Shown: positions 1 through 6,894 of the stretch, in pieces
Layout: each line of letters begins with the position of its first letter
Position numbering within the stretch: position 1 is the stretch's first letter
Assembly (NCBI GenBank): GCA_902796215.1
Contig: CADBNY010000041.1
Coordinates: forward strand, 1 to 8,839
Direction of reading: 5' to 3'
Length of the DNA: 8,839 nt
Source: an uncultured Erysipelotrichaceae bacterium
GTDB taxonomy: Bacteria; Bacillota_I; Bacilli_A; RF39; UBA660
Position numbers and translations under genes: made by a program
The notes under the pieces: generated by a model
The model's input: only the letters and a program-made list of their open reading frames with translations
Told to the model about the DNA's origin: nothing
The model's database searches: none

Positions 1-252
1 GAAAAAGTAGCTAAGCTTGTTGTTGAAGATGGAGAAACAATTCATGTAGATTATAAAATAAAAGATTTAGGCGGAGTTAATATCTATTACTTCAAAACAG
101 GTATTAAGCATGATAAAGAGCATTCTGATTACGAGTATATTAATGGCGAAGGTTCTTCTCAAATGGAAGATTTTCCTGCTGGAGAATATGACATTGTGAT
201 TGAAGGAGTAGAAAAAACTACTACTGGTACGATTGAAATAATTACAAAATAA
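1..252 (+). CDS. 3' end of a gene of unknown function (C-terminal 83 residues)
   Basis: Frame 1 is open from the first base to a TAA at 250-252, giving 83 residues with no start inside the window. I do not recognise the family. The piece is rich in alternating hydrophobic and polar residues (for example KLVVEDGETIHVDYKI, and later GEYDIVIEGVEKTTTGTIEI). This suggests beta-strands, as in the C-terminal beta-sandwich of a secreted or surface protein, but that is inference only. It is acidic, contains no cysteine and has no membrane segment in the visible part. The stop codon overlaps the left arm of a terminator shared with the convergent FtsK-like gene. Codon usage matches the rest of the window. 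Reading-frame confidence is good; function is unknown. Confidence 0.75.
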   Translation, partial: EKVAKLVVEDGETIHVDYKIKDLGGVNIYYFKTGIKHDKEHSDYEYINGEGSSQMEDFPAGEYDIVIEGVEKTTTGTIEIITK

Positions 253-284
253 ACACTAGGTTCATTTAATTACTAGTGTTTTTT
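251..284. terminator. Bidirectional intrinsic terminator between convergent genes
   Basis: A perfect 9-bp stem (AAACACTAG at 251-259 with CTAGTGTTT at 273-281) encloses a 13-nt loop. It is followed on + by a T run (279-284). On the minus strand the hairpin is followed by TTTATTTTG, so it can serve both genes. The TAA of the + gene overlaps the left arm, and the FtsK-like gene's TAA (266-268) lies in the loop. The stem is only 3 G/C pairs strong, so efficiency is uncertain. Confidence 0.75.
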
Positions 285-1120
285 AAATAGTTTACAATTA
301 CTTCAATGTCACAATCTGAAACATAAGGAACTTGAATGTTAATGATATTATCACCCTCAAGCTTTATTAATGCTTCACCAGATATACTTAATAAATTAGC
401 TCTTTTCATTTTTAGATATTTTGCTTGCTCTTCACTTGCTAAATCAAATGATAATATATAATTAAATTTATTTAGTGTTTCTTGATCAAAACTGTTTTTT
501 AAATAAGAACTAGTTGCTAATATAAGATGAATTCCAAATTTGTATCCTTCAGATAATATTCTATTTATATAATCTTTTGTTTCCATATATTCAAAGACAT
601 CAGAGCTTTCATCAATTATTAATAATATTTGAGGTAGTTTTTCTTTTTCTTTTGAATTATAGTCACCAATATTTTTATTGTTACTATTAACAAAAAGTTC
701 TCTTCTTTCTTCAATAGTATTTATCATTTTTTTTAATGCATTTACACTATCTTCTTTATTTGAAAAGACATTATTTTGTACATGAGGAACACCTCTATAT
801 ACATTGAATTCTACATTTCTTGGATCAATAAATACTATTTGTAATTCTTCTGGGGTATTCTTTAGCAATAGACTTATTACAATATCATTTATAAATATAC
901 TTTTTCCACTTCCTGTTTCACCTGAAATAAACATTCCTGATTTTTCTAATAAATTAATATAATATTTTTCATTATTATTATCTATACCAACTGGAAAAAG
1001 TAATTTATCATTAAAATCTTTTTCATATATTAATTTACTTAAACTATAGTACTTTTCTTCTTTTCCTAGTTTCTCACTTCTTTTTTCTAATAGATTTTTA
1101 TTCGGATAAATATAGTCCAT
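266..1120 (-). CDS. Minimal soluble FtsK/SpoIIIE-type DNA translocase ATPase
   Basis: The 284-residue product matches the RecA-like motor (beta) domain of FtsK/SpoIIIE. Walker A is GETGSGKS at residues 67-74. The FtsK signature IDPRNVEF follows at about 99-105, then RGVPHV (109-114), a helix like the family's EMERRY region (EERREL, 137-142), GDYN, and Walker B LLIIDES at 166-172. GIHLILAT at 196-203 is the sensor strand. The C-terminal EALIKL...VPYVSD stretch ends the core as in FtsK. Full FtsK proteins are roughly 700-900 residues with N-terminal membrane helices and a C-terminal gamma winged helix; both are missing here. The usual ATQRP is ATSSY, and the arginine normally just before GIHL is absent. 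ATP-driven DNA or protein pumping is therefore inferred from the family, and cellular role and partner are unknown. The start is supported by AAGAGGTGA four bases upstream of ATG. The last codons lie inside the terminator. Confidence 0.85.
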   Translation of the reverse strand: MDYIYPNKNLLEKRSEKLGKEEKYYSLSKLIYEKDFNDKLLFPVGIDNNNEKYYINLLEKSGMFISGETGSGKSIFINDIVISLLLKNTPEELQIVFIDPRNVEFNVYRGVPHVQNNVFSNKEDSVNALKKMINTIEERRELFVNSNNKNIGDYNSKEKEKLPQILLIIDESSDVFEYMETKDYINRILSEGYKFGIHLILATSSYLKNSFDQETLNKFNYILSFDLASEEQAKYLKMKRANLLSISGEALIKLEGDNIINIQVPYVSDCDIEVIVNYLKNTSN

Positions 1121-1145
1121 TATTTCACCTCTTACTTATAAATAT

Positions 1146-1154
1146 ATTGTAACA
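1146..1154 (-). promoter_or_regulatory. Extended -10 promoter of the FtsK-like gene
   Basis: Read on the minus strand this is TGTTACAAT, a TGn extended -10 with TACAAT at 1151-1146. No good -35 is visible at the usual distance. Transcription would begin near 1139, giving a leader of about 19 nt that carries the AAGAGGTGA ribosome site (1133-1125). The same nine bases occur in front of mutY. Confidence 0.55.
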
Positions 1155-1223
1155 AAGAAAAAGATAATCATCATGAAAAATATATATTTTTATTTAGAAT
1201 TATGTTTAATATAGTAAAGTTTA

Positions 1224-2717
1224 TTACATTAATGGAGCAATTAATCTTAGTAATGATTGTTTTATTGATTTTAAAGGTGATTTTTTTATATCTTTTTTTG
1301 TTAATTCAAAACTTTTATTAATTGTATCAATCATGTCTTCTTTTATTTCTTTTATGCACTCTACATTTTCCATGTACATTCCACATTCAAAGTTTAAATA
1401 TAGGCTTCTATAATCTAAATTAATAGTACCAACATTTGCTTTTTTATCATCTGAGACAAATACTTTAGCATGAATAAAACCTGGTGTGTATTTATAAACT
1501 TTAACCCCTTCTTTAATTAAAAGTTCTGCATAACTTTCTGATAGTGAATACACAATCTTTTTGTCAGGAATTCCTGGAATAATTATTTTAACATCAACAC
1601 CTCTTTTGGCTGCTAGTGATAAAGCATTCATCATATCTGTATCGATTATTAAATATGGAGTTGATATGTAGATATAATCATTTGCTTGATTAATGATATT
1701 TAAATATATATTTTGTCCTGCTATTTCTTCGTCTAATGGAGTTTCTCCATAAGGAGAAATATATCCTCTATTTTTTATTTCTTTTGTAAATTTATACTTG
1801 TATTTTTCAAAGTTTTCATTATCATTTTTAAAGGCATTCCACATTGTTAAAAACATTACTGTATAACTCCATACTGCATCTCCCAATACTTTTACAGCAT
1901 TATCTTTCCAATGACCAATTTTTGAACCTATATTAATATATTCATCTGCAATATTTATACCACCTGAAAATGCTACTTTGCCATCTATTACCAATATTTT
2001 TCGGTGATCTCTATTATTTATAACAAATCCAGAAAGTGGATTCAATTCATTAAATACGATACATTCAATACCATATTTTTTTAATTTTTTAGGATATGAT
2101 GTTTCAAGAGAATTTATACAACCTAAATCATCATATATGATTCTTACTTCTACACCATTTTTTACTTTTTCTTTTAATATTTCTAAAATATAGTTCCACA
2201 TTTTTCCTGGCTTTATTATAAAATATTCTAAAAAAATAAACTTTTTTGCTTTTTTTAATTCTTTCAACATGTCTTCAAAAGCTAATTCTCCTACTTTATA
2301 GTATTTGATATCGTTGTTTGTTGTTATTGGATAATGGATATAATCTGTAATATAACGGATACCGCTATTGTTTTTTACTTTTTCTCTAATCTCTTGATCT
2401 TGTACCAAATATTGTTTGCTTTTTTTCTCACTATTAATAATTTTCTTTAATATTCTGCTTGTTTTTTTATTGTATCCTATAATTAAGTATAATAATGAAC
2501 CTACTACTGGAAATAATAGTATTATGACTATCCATGGTAAGATATAAGAATAACTTTTACTATTTCTAATTAAACCTAAAACAATTAAAAAACCAATTAT
2601 TTCATATAAAAAGTTGATTAAAACTATGTGATCTGCTAAATATAGATATGTAAATAAAAATAATAGTATTTGTAGGAGTAAGCCTATTATTACTATAAGC
2701 GTTCTTTTTATAGCCAT
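1224..2717 (-). CDS. cls: Cardiolipin synthase (phospholipase D superfamily)
   Basis: This membrane enzyme condenses two phosphatidylglycerols into cardiolipin and glycerol. The 497-residue product has the standard bacterial Cls layout. Hydrophobic helices lie at about 5-27, 31-50 and 58-80, with the latter two making the PLDc_N anchor. Two PLD domains follow with catalytic HxKx4D motifs: H238/K240/D245 (HRKILVIDG, followed by SGG) and H416/K418/D423 (HAKVFVSD). The C-terminus RLIAPLM resembles the usual family ending. An in-frame ATG exists at 2750, but I chose 2717 because AAGAGGTG sits five bases upstream of it and the promoter -10 would fall inside the longer version. It lies upstream of the FtsK-like gene on the same strand with a 103-bp gap; that gene has its own -10, so an operon is not required. 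All catalytic residues are intact. The family assignment is secure; the exact lipid substrate is inferred. Confidence 0.95.
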   Translation of the reverse strand: MAIKRTLIVIIGLLLQILLFLFTYLYLADHIVLINFLYEIIGFLIVLGLIRNSKSYSYILPWIVIILLFPVVGSLLYLIIGYNKKTSRILKKIINSEKKSKQYLVQDQEIREKVKNNSGIRYITDYIHYPITTNNDIKYYKVGELAFEDMLKELKKAKKFIFLEYFIIKPGKMWNYILEILKEKVKNGVEVRIIYDDLGCINSLETSYPKKLKKYGIECIVFNELNPLSGFVINNRDHRKILVIDGKVAFSGGINIADEYINIGSKIGHWKDNAVKVLGDAVWSYTVMFLTMWNAFKNDNENFEKYKYKFTKEIKNRGYISPYGETPLDEEIAGQNIYLNIINQANDYIYISTPYLIIDTDMMNALSLAAKRGVDVKIIIPGIPDKKIVYSLSESYAELLIKEGVKVYKYTPGFIHAKVFVSDDKKANVGTINLDYRSLYLNFECGMYMENVECIKEIKEDMIDTINKSFELTKKDIKKSPLKSIKQSLLRLIAPLM

Positions 2718-2740
2718 ATCAACACCTCTTTTATGGTGAT

Positions 2741-2770
2741 ATTTTATCATAAATTGTAATATCTAGTAAA
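2741..2770 (-). promoter_or_regulatory. Sigma-A promoter of cls
   Basis: On the minus strand, TTTACT (2770-2765) and TAAAAT (2746-2741) are 18 bp apart, with a TGA extension just before the -10. The start point would be near 2734, giving a leader of about 17 nt containing AAGAGGTG. A short dyad, TGATA-TTT-TATCA (2737-2749), overlaps the -10. Confidence 0.6.
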
Positions 2771-2843
2771 TTAATTTTCTTATTATTTCTATCTTATATA
2801 TGATATTTATTTATTATTTTTTTATTAAAAATGATACAAGTTA

Positions 2844-2872
2844 TTGAGGTTTTTTTATTCTGATATTATAAT
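2844..2872 (+). promoter_or_regulatory. Sigma-A promoter of the P-type ATPase gene
   Basis: TTGAGG (2844-2849) and a perfect TATAAT (2867-2872) are separated by exactly 17 bp. The expected start point, 2878-2880, leaves a leader of only about 10 nt before the ATG at 2890. It is just long enough to hold the AGGTGG ribosome site (2879-2884). Confidence 0.75.
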
Positions 2873-2889
2873 TTAGTCAGGTGGTTATT

Positions 2890-5241
2890 ATGGATGAAAT
2901 ATTTGGATTAACTGAAGAGGAAGCTGTTAAATTAGAGGAAGAAGGAAAAAATAATTTTTTAGTTTTACCTCCTTCAAAATCAAAGAAACAAATTGTAAAA
3001 GAGAATACTCTTACTTATTTTAATTTTGTATTTTTATTTTTAGCTATTTTGTTGATACTAGTTGGTTCTTTTCGCGATTTGACTTTTCTTCCTGTTATTA
3101 TTGCAAATGCCTTAATTGGTATTGTTCAAGAATTTAGAGCAAAAAAAGTTTTGGATGATTTACAAATGATGGATGTTCCTACTGCCAAAGTTGTAAGAGA
3201 AGGAAAAACTTATGAAATTCCTACTGAAAATCTAGTTTTAGGTGATATTGTTGTGTTTTCATCTGGTGATCAAATTTGTGCAGATGCAGTTGTTGTTAAA
3301 GGAAATGTTTCTGTTAACGAATCTTTGCTAACTGGTGAGTCTGATGAGATAAAGAAAGAAGTAGATGATGAATTATTATCTGGTAGTTTTATTATTTCTG
3401 GAAAATGTTATGCAAAACTTACAAAAGTTGGGGCTGATTCTTATATTTCAAAACTTACGTTACAAGCAAAAAGAGGAAAATACGATGAACAATCTGAAAT
3501 TATTAAGTCTTTAAATAAAATTGTTATTTTTGCTGGTATTGTTATTATTCCAATTGGCTTTACTTTATTTTATCAATCATTTGTTATGAATGGTGAAACA
3601 TTAAAAGCTAGTGTTCAGTCTATGGTAGCTTCTGTTTTAGGGATGATACCTGAGGGATTATTCTTATTATCTAGTGTTGCTTTAGCACTTAGTGCAATGA
3701 GGCTTGCAAAAAAGAAAGTTTTATTACATGATATGAAATCTATTGAGACTCTTGCTAGAGTAGATGTTTTATGTGTTGATAAAACTGGAACTATTACTGA
3801 TAATGATATGGAAGTCCTTAATTTTGAGGTTTTAAAAAATAGAGATAAAGATAAAATTTCTGATTTAATTGCTGATTTTGTTAAAGCTCAAGAAAACGAT
3901 AATATTACAATGAATGCTTTGAAGAAATTCTTTCATAAAAAAAAGACTCGTCAGGCGTCTAGTGTTATTGGTTTTTCTTCTAAATATAAATATAGTGCCG
4001 TAAATTTTGAGAATGAACATTTTGTTTTAGGGGCTCCTGATATTTTATTGAAGGATGTTTATTCAGAATATAAAGAACAAATAGAAAACCATAGCAAGAA
4101 AGGATATCGTGTACTTGCTTTTTGTTCTTATTCAAAGGAAATTACTGGTGATAAATTAGATGGTAAAATAACCCCTTTAGCTTTGATTTTTCTTTCTAAC
4201 CCTATTCGTGCAACTGCGAAGCAAACATTTCAGTATTTTTACGAGCAAGATGTTGAAATTAAAGTTATTTCTGGAGATAATCCAATTACTGTTAGTGAAA
4301 TTGCAAAGGAAGCTGGAGTTTTTAATGCTGAAAAATATATTGATGCTACTACCTTAATTACAGATAAAGAAATTGAAGATGCGCTTATTCATTATACTGT
4401 TTTTGGGAGAGTTACTCCTGAACAAAAAAGAGTCTTTGTAAAAACACTTAAGAAGTTAGGTCATACTGTTGCTATGACAGGCGATGGAGTTAATGATATT
4501 TTAGCTTTAAAAGATGCAGATTGTTCTGTTGCTATGGCGAGCGGTAGTCAAGCGGCTTGTGAAGCAGCTCAAGTTGTATTATTAGAATCTGACTTTTCAA
4601 AAATGCCTGAAGTTGTGTTAGAAGGAAGAAGAGTTGTTAATAATTTGGAAAGATCGGGAAGTTTGTTTTTAGTTAAAAATATTTTTTCATTATTGACTTC
4701 CATTTTAGTTATTTATTTTGGAATTAAATATCCTTTAGCTCCAGCACAAATTTCTTTAGTTAGTATGTTTACCATTGGAATCCCTGCATTTCTTTTATCG
4801 CAGATTCCAAATAACGATTTAATTCATGGGCGTTTTATTACTAATATTATTCGTAAAGCTATTCCTGGAGGAGTTACAGATACTATTATGGTGTGTAGTA
4901 TGACTGCTTTTGGATTAATTTTTGGAATTGGAGCAGCTGATATTTCTACTTCCTCTACTATTTTACTTTCTATTATTGGTTTGATGGTATTATTTAGTAT
5001 TAGTAAACCAATGAATTTGTACAAATGGTGTATTTTCCTTGGTTGTACTGTTGGTCTGCTTTTTTCTATTGTTTATTTTAAAGATTTTTTTGCTATTTCA
5101 TCAAAAATGTCTTTTAAAGGAATATTATTGTGTATTAATTTTTCTATTATGACAGAGGCCATTTTTAGGTATATTTCTGGTATGTTTAATTTTTTTGAAA
5201 AACTATATAAAAAGATAAAAAAGAAATTAAAGGAAACATAA
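2890..5241 (+). CDS. CtpE-like P-type cation-transporting ATPase
   Basis: This is an integral membrane pump that couples ATP hydrolysis to cation movement through a phospho-aspartate. The 783-residue product has the complete P-type order: two N-terminal helices (about 43-83), actuator loop with TGES (148-151), helices at about 211-231 and 243-272 with PEGL (254-257), phosphorylation motif DKTGT with D297, a short nucleotide domain (LGAPDILL, 380-387), SGDNP (461-465), GDGVND (531-536), and six C-terminal helices (about 590-765). TIGIPAF (628-634) in the C-terminal membrane region and the N-terminal NxLIGIxQExRAKK pattern fit the CtpE/Exp7 group of Actinobacteria and Firmicutes. CtpE has been linked to calcium uptake in mycobacteria. 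No CPx or heavy-metal-binding domain is present, so copper or zinc export is unlikely. The substrate is not proven. GTG 2881 is an alternative start, but ATG 2890 has AGGTGG properly spaced upstream, whereas GTG would overlap that site. Confidence 0.93.
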   Translation: MDEIFGLTEEEAVKLEEEGKNNFLVLPPSKSKKQIVKENTLTYFNFVFLFLAILLILVGSFRDLTFLPVIIANALIGIVQEFRAKKVLDDLQMMDVPTAKVVREGKTYEIPTENLVLGDIVVFSSGDQICADAVVVKGNVSVNESLLTGESDEIKKEVDDELLSGSFIISGKCYAKLTKVGADSYISKLTLQAKRGKYDEQSEIIKSLNKIVIFAGIVIIPIGFTLFYQSFVMNGETLKASVQSMVASVLGMIPEGLFLLSSVALALSAMRLAKKKVLLHDMKSIETLARVDVLCVDKTGTITDNDMEVLNFEVLKNRDKDKISDLIADFVKAQENDNITMNALKKFFHKKKTRQASSVIGFSSKYKYSAVNFENEHFVLGAPDILLKDVYSEYKEQIENHSKKGYRVLAFCSYSKEITGDKLDGKITPLALIFLSNPIRATAKQTFQYFYEQDVEIKVISGDNPITVSEIAKEAGVFNAEKYIDATTLITDKEIEDALIHYTVFGRVTPEQKRVFVKTLKKLGHTVAMTGDGVNDILALKDADCSVAMASGSQAACEAAQVVLLESDFSKMPEVVLEGRRVVNNLERSGSLFLVKNIFSLLTSILVIYFGIKYPLAPAQISLVSMFTIGIPAFLLSQIPNNDLIHGRFITNIIRKAIPGGVTDTIMVCSMTAFGLIFGIGAADISTSSTILLSIIGLMVLFSISKPMNLYKWCIFLGCTVGLLFSIVYFKDFFAISSKMSFKGILLCINFSIMTEAIFRYISGMFNFFEKLYKKIKKKLKET

Positions 5242-5260
5242 ACAATATTATCTTTGAATA

Positions 5261-5296
5261 AAAAAATCGTAATACTTTTTTCATTACGATTTTTTT
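5261..5296. terminator. Bidirectional intrinsic terminator between convergent genes
   Basis: A perfect 13-bp stem (5261-5273 with 5283-5295) with core ATCGTAAT/ATTACGAT closes a 9-nt loop. The A run of the left arm and T run of the right arm provide U tracts in both directions. It lies 20 nt after the P-type ATPase stop, and the TAA of the opposing gene (5284-5286) is inside the right arm. Confidence 0.88.
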
Positions 5297-5748
5297 CTTT
5301 TTTTATTTATTGATTCTTCTTTTTTTATGTTTTTTTTCTTTTTAAAGAAGTGAAACATTTTACGATAATGTTCATATTTTTTTGGTTCATATATTTTTTT
5401 TGCAAATATCATTCTTAAAATACCTTTAATCATATAAAAAGCAGTAAATATAATAAATGCTGAGAAAACAATTTTACTATTTATTAAAATGCTTGTTGTC
5501 ACTTCTATCAATGAATATATAATTGCTATAAATTTCATTTTCTTTGTTAATATCATAAACAAAAACAATTCAATTGAAACATATACAAAACATGAAATCC
5601 AGCCCAAAAAAAATATTATAAAGTGCACTGTAGAGGGAATTTTAAATGGTAATTCTTTTACTGCTAGGAAACCTCCTATACAAACTAAAAATAGAAAGAA
5701 TGATACAATCCCATTAAATCCTAGGTATAAATTTGCCTTTTTATTCAT
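5284..5748 (-). CDS. Unrecognised four-helix membrane protein with a lysine-rich tail
   Basis: I do not recognise this 154-residue protein. It has four likely membrane helices at about 10-30, 41-68, 72-90 and 93-116, short connecting loops, and a very basic C-terminal tail (about 117-154) with runs such as KKKK and NKKRKK. By the positive-inside rule the tail should be cytoplasmic, and with four helices the N-terminus too. No catalytic or binding motif stands out. The one cysteine pair (C23, C53) falls in membrane segments. The start ATG has TAGGTGA at a good distance and a strong promoter behind it, which supports it as a real gene. It is transcribed alone, divergently from mutY and convergently with the P-type ATPase. 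A + strand open frame overlapping it is a shadow. The last residues, KKS, are encoded inside the terminator arm. Confidence 0.8.
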   Translation of the reverse strand: MNKKANLYLGFNGIVSFFLFLVCIGGFLAVKELPFKIPSTVHFIIFFLGWISCFVYVSIELFLFMILTKKMKFIAIIYSLIEVTTSILINSKIVFSAFIIFTAFYMIKGILRMIFAKKIYEPKKYEHYRKMFHFFKKKKNIKKEESINKKRKKS

Positions 5749-5774
5749 TTACATCACCTACTAATTGGCTTTTT

Positions 5775-5803
5775 ATTATAAAATATAATCATTTAAAAGT
5801 AAA
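5775..5803 (-). promoter_or_regulatory. Sigma-A promoter of the four-helix membrane protein gene
   Basis: On the minus strand, TTTACT (5803-5798) and a perfect TATAAT (5780-5775) are exactly 17 bp apart. The start point near 5768 gives a leader of about 20 nt carrying TAGGTGA (5760-5754). Confidence 0.8.
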
Positions 5804-5855
5804 GGTTTTCCTTTTTTGATTAATGATTATCTTTCTTTATGTTTTGGTTATTTTA

Positions 5856-5864
5856 TGTTACAAT
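5856..5864 (+). promoter_or_regulatory. Extended -10 promoter placing the start point at the mutY ATG
   Basis: TGTTACAAT is a TGn extended -10 (TACAAT at 5859-5864) with no good -35. Transcription normally starts 6-8 bases after the -10, which here is the A of the mutY ATG at 5871 itself, within a base or so. No Shine-Dalgarno sequence lies between the two. Confidence 0.5.
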
Positions 5865-5870
5865 TTCTTT

Positions 5871-6887
5871 ATGAAAAGATATGTAGAATTATTATTAAAT
5901 TGGTTTTATGAAAATAAGAGAGACCTTCCTTGGAGAAAAGCTACTAATCCATATCATGTTTGGATAAGTGAAGTCATGCTTCAGCAAACACGCATTGATA
6001 AAGTTATTAGTTACTATGAAAAATTTATTGAAAAGATTCCTGATATTAAAAGTTTAAGTGAAATATCTGATGATAAATTATTAAAATTATGGGAAGGACT
6101 TGGATATTATTCCAGGGCTAGGAATCTCAAAAAAGCTGCTATCAAAATTATGAATGATTTTCATGGAGAATTTCCAAATAATTATGCAGATATTCTTTCT
6201 TTACCTGGAGTTGGAGAATATACTGCTGGGGCAATTGCTTCTGTTTGTTTTCAGCTCCCTGAAGTGGCTATAGATGGAAATACTATGAGAGTTTATTGTC
6301 GACTTTGTGATTTGGATTTAGATATCTCAAATTTGCAAGTAAAAAAAGCAATAGCTAATAAAATAAGAAACATTCTTCCAGAAAATCCAGGAGATTTTAA
6401 TCAGGCTATTATGGAATTAGGGGAGACAATTTGTCTTCCAAATGGTCATCCTAAATGTTTAGAATGCCCTTTCTGTTATTCTTGTAGTGCTCATTTAAAT
6501 CAAAGAGAAACTCTAATTCCTCGAAAAATTATTAGTAGTCAAAAACTTGAAGAAGAATATACTCTATTTTTAATAAAATATAAAAATAAATATGCTTTAC
6601 ATAAGAGAAAGACGGACTTATTAAAAAACATGTGGGAATTTCCAAATGAACCTGGTTTTCTTACTTATGACGAGATAAAAGAAAAGTTTAAGAATTCTAC
6701 CTTTATTAAAATAGGTATTACTAATACACATCTTTTTAGTCATAAAAAATGGTTTATGAACAGCTATTTTATTGAAGTTCAGGATCAGATGAATGAATAT
6801 GTTTGGGCTACAATTGAAGAAATTGAATCTAATTATGCTATTCCTACTGCATTTATGCCTTTTCTTGCTTATATTAAAACAAAATAA
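5871..6887 (+). CDS. mutY: Adenine DNA glycosylase MutY
   Basis: MutY removes adenine mispaired with 8-oxoguanine, starting base-excision repair. The 338-residue product is of usual family length. The catalytic glutamate is E34 in WISEVMLQQT. The helix-hairpin-helix is LPGVGEYTAGAI (111-122), followed by the catalytic aspartate D135 in IDGN. The 4Fe-4S cluster cysteines are C188, C196, C199 and C205, a C-X7-C-X2-C-X5-C spacing (E. coli has X6 in the first gap), with an extra C202. The C-terminal Nudix-like domain keeps the 8-oxoguanine-reading Phe-Ser-His loop (F289-S290-H291, then KKW). An in-frame ATG at 5823 would add 16 hydrophobic residues; I reject it because MutY begins about ten residues before its first conserved block and the promoter -10 lies inside that extension. 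ATG 5871 has no ribosome site, which fits a leaderless message. The 3' end is 7 bp from the stop of the convergent gene. Confidence 0.96.
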   Translation: MKRYVELLLNWFYENKRDLPWRKATNPYHVWISEVMLQQTRIDKVISYYEKFIEKIPDIKSLSEISDDKLLKLWEGLGYYSRARNLKKAAIKIMNDFHGEFPNNYADILSLPGVGEYTAGAIASVCFQLPEVAIDGNTMRVYCRLCDLDLDISNLQVKKAIANKIRNILPENPGDFNQAIMELGETICLPNGHPKCLECPFCYSCSAHLNQRETLIPRKIISSQKLEEEYTLFLIKYKNKYALHKRKTDLLKNMWEFPNEPGFLTYDEIKEKFKNSTFIKIGITNTHLFSHKKWFMNSYFIEVQDQMNEYVWATIEEIESNYAIPTAFMPFLAYIKTK

Positions 6888-6894
6888 TTATTGC

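Noticed and set aside
1176..1191. AT-only palindrome between cls and the FtsK-like gene as a cls terminator
   Set aside because: AAAAATATATATTTTT has no G/C pair and would make a very unstable hairpin; in such AT-rich DNA it is likely chance.
266..2717. A cls-ftsK operon forming a membrane/DNA-transport unit
   Set aside because: The 103-bp gap contains an extended -10 for the FtsK-like gene, and there is no functional link beyond same-strand order.
2718..2750. Longer cls start at ATG 2750 (adds 11 residues)
   Set aside because: The extra residues would be encoded across the ribosome site and promoter -10 of the 2717 start, and are not typical of Cls N-termini.
4824..5024. Minus-strand open frame of 66 codons
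   Set aside because: It lies wholly inside the P-type ATPase gene, which has intact family motifs there, and has no ribosome site; it is a shadow frame.
5489..5764. Plus-strand open frame of 91 codons
   Set aside because: It overlaps the four-helix protein gene, which has a promoter and ribosome site on the minus strand; the composition of the plus frame is not protein-like.
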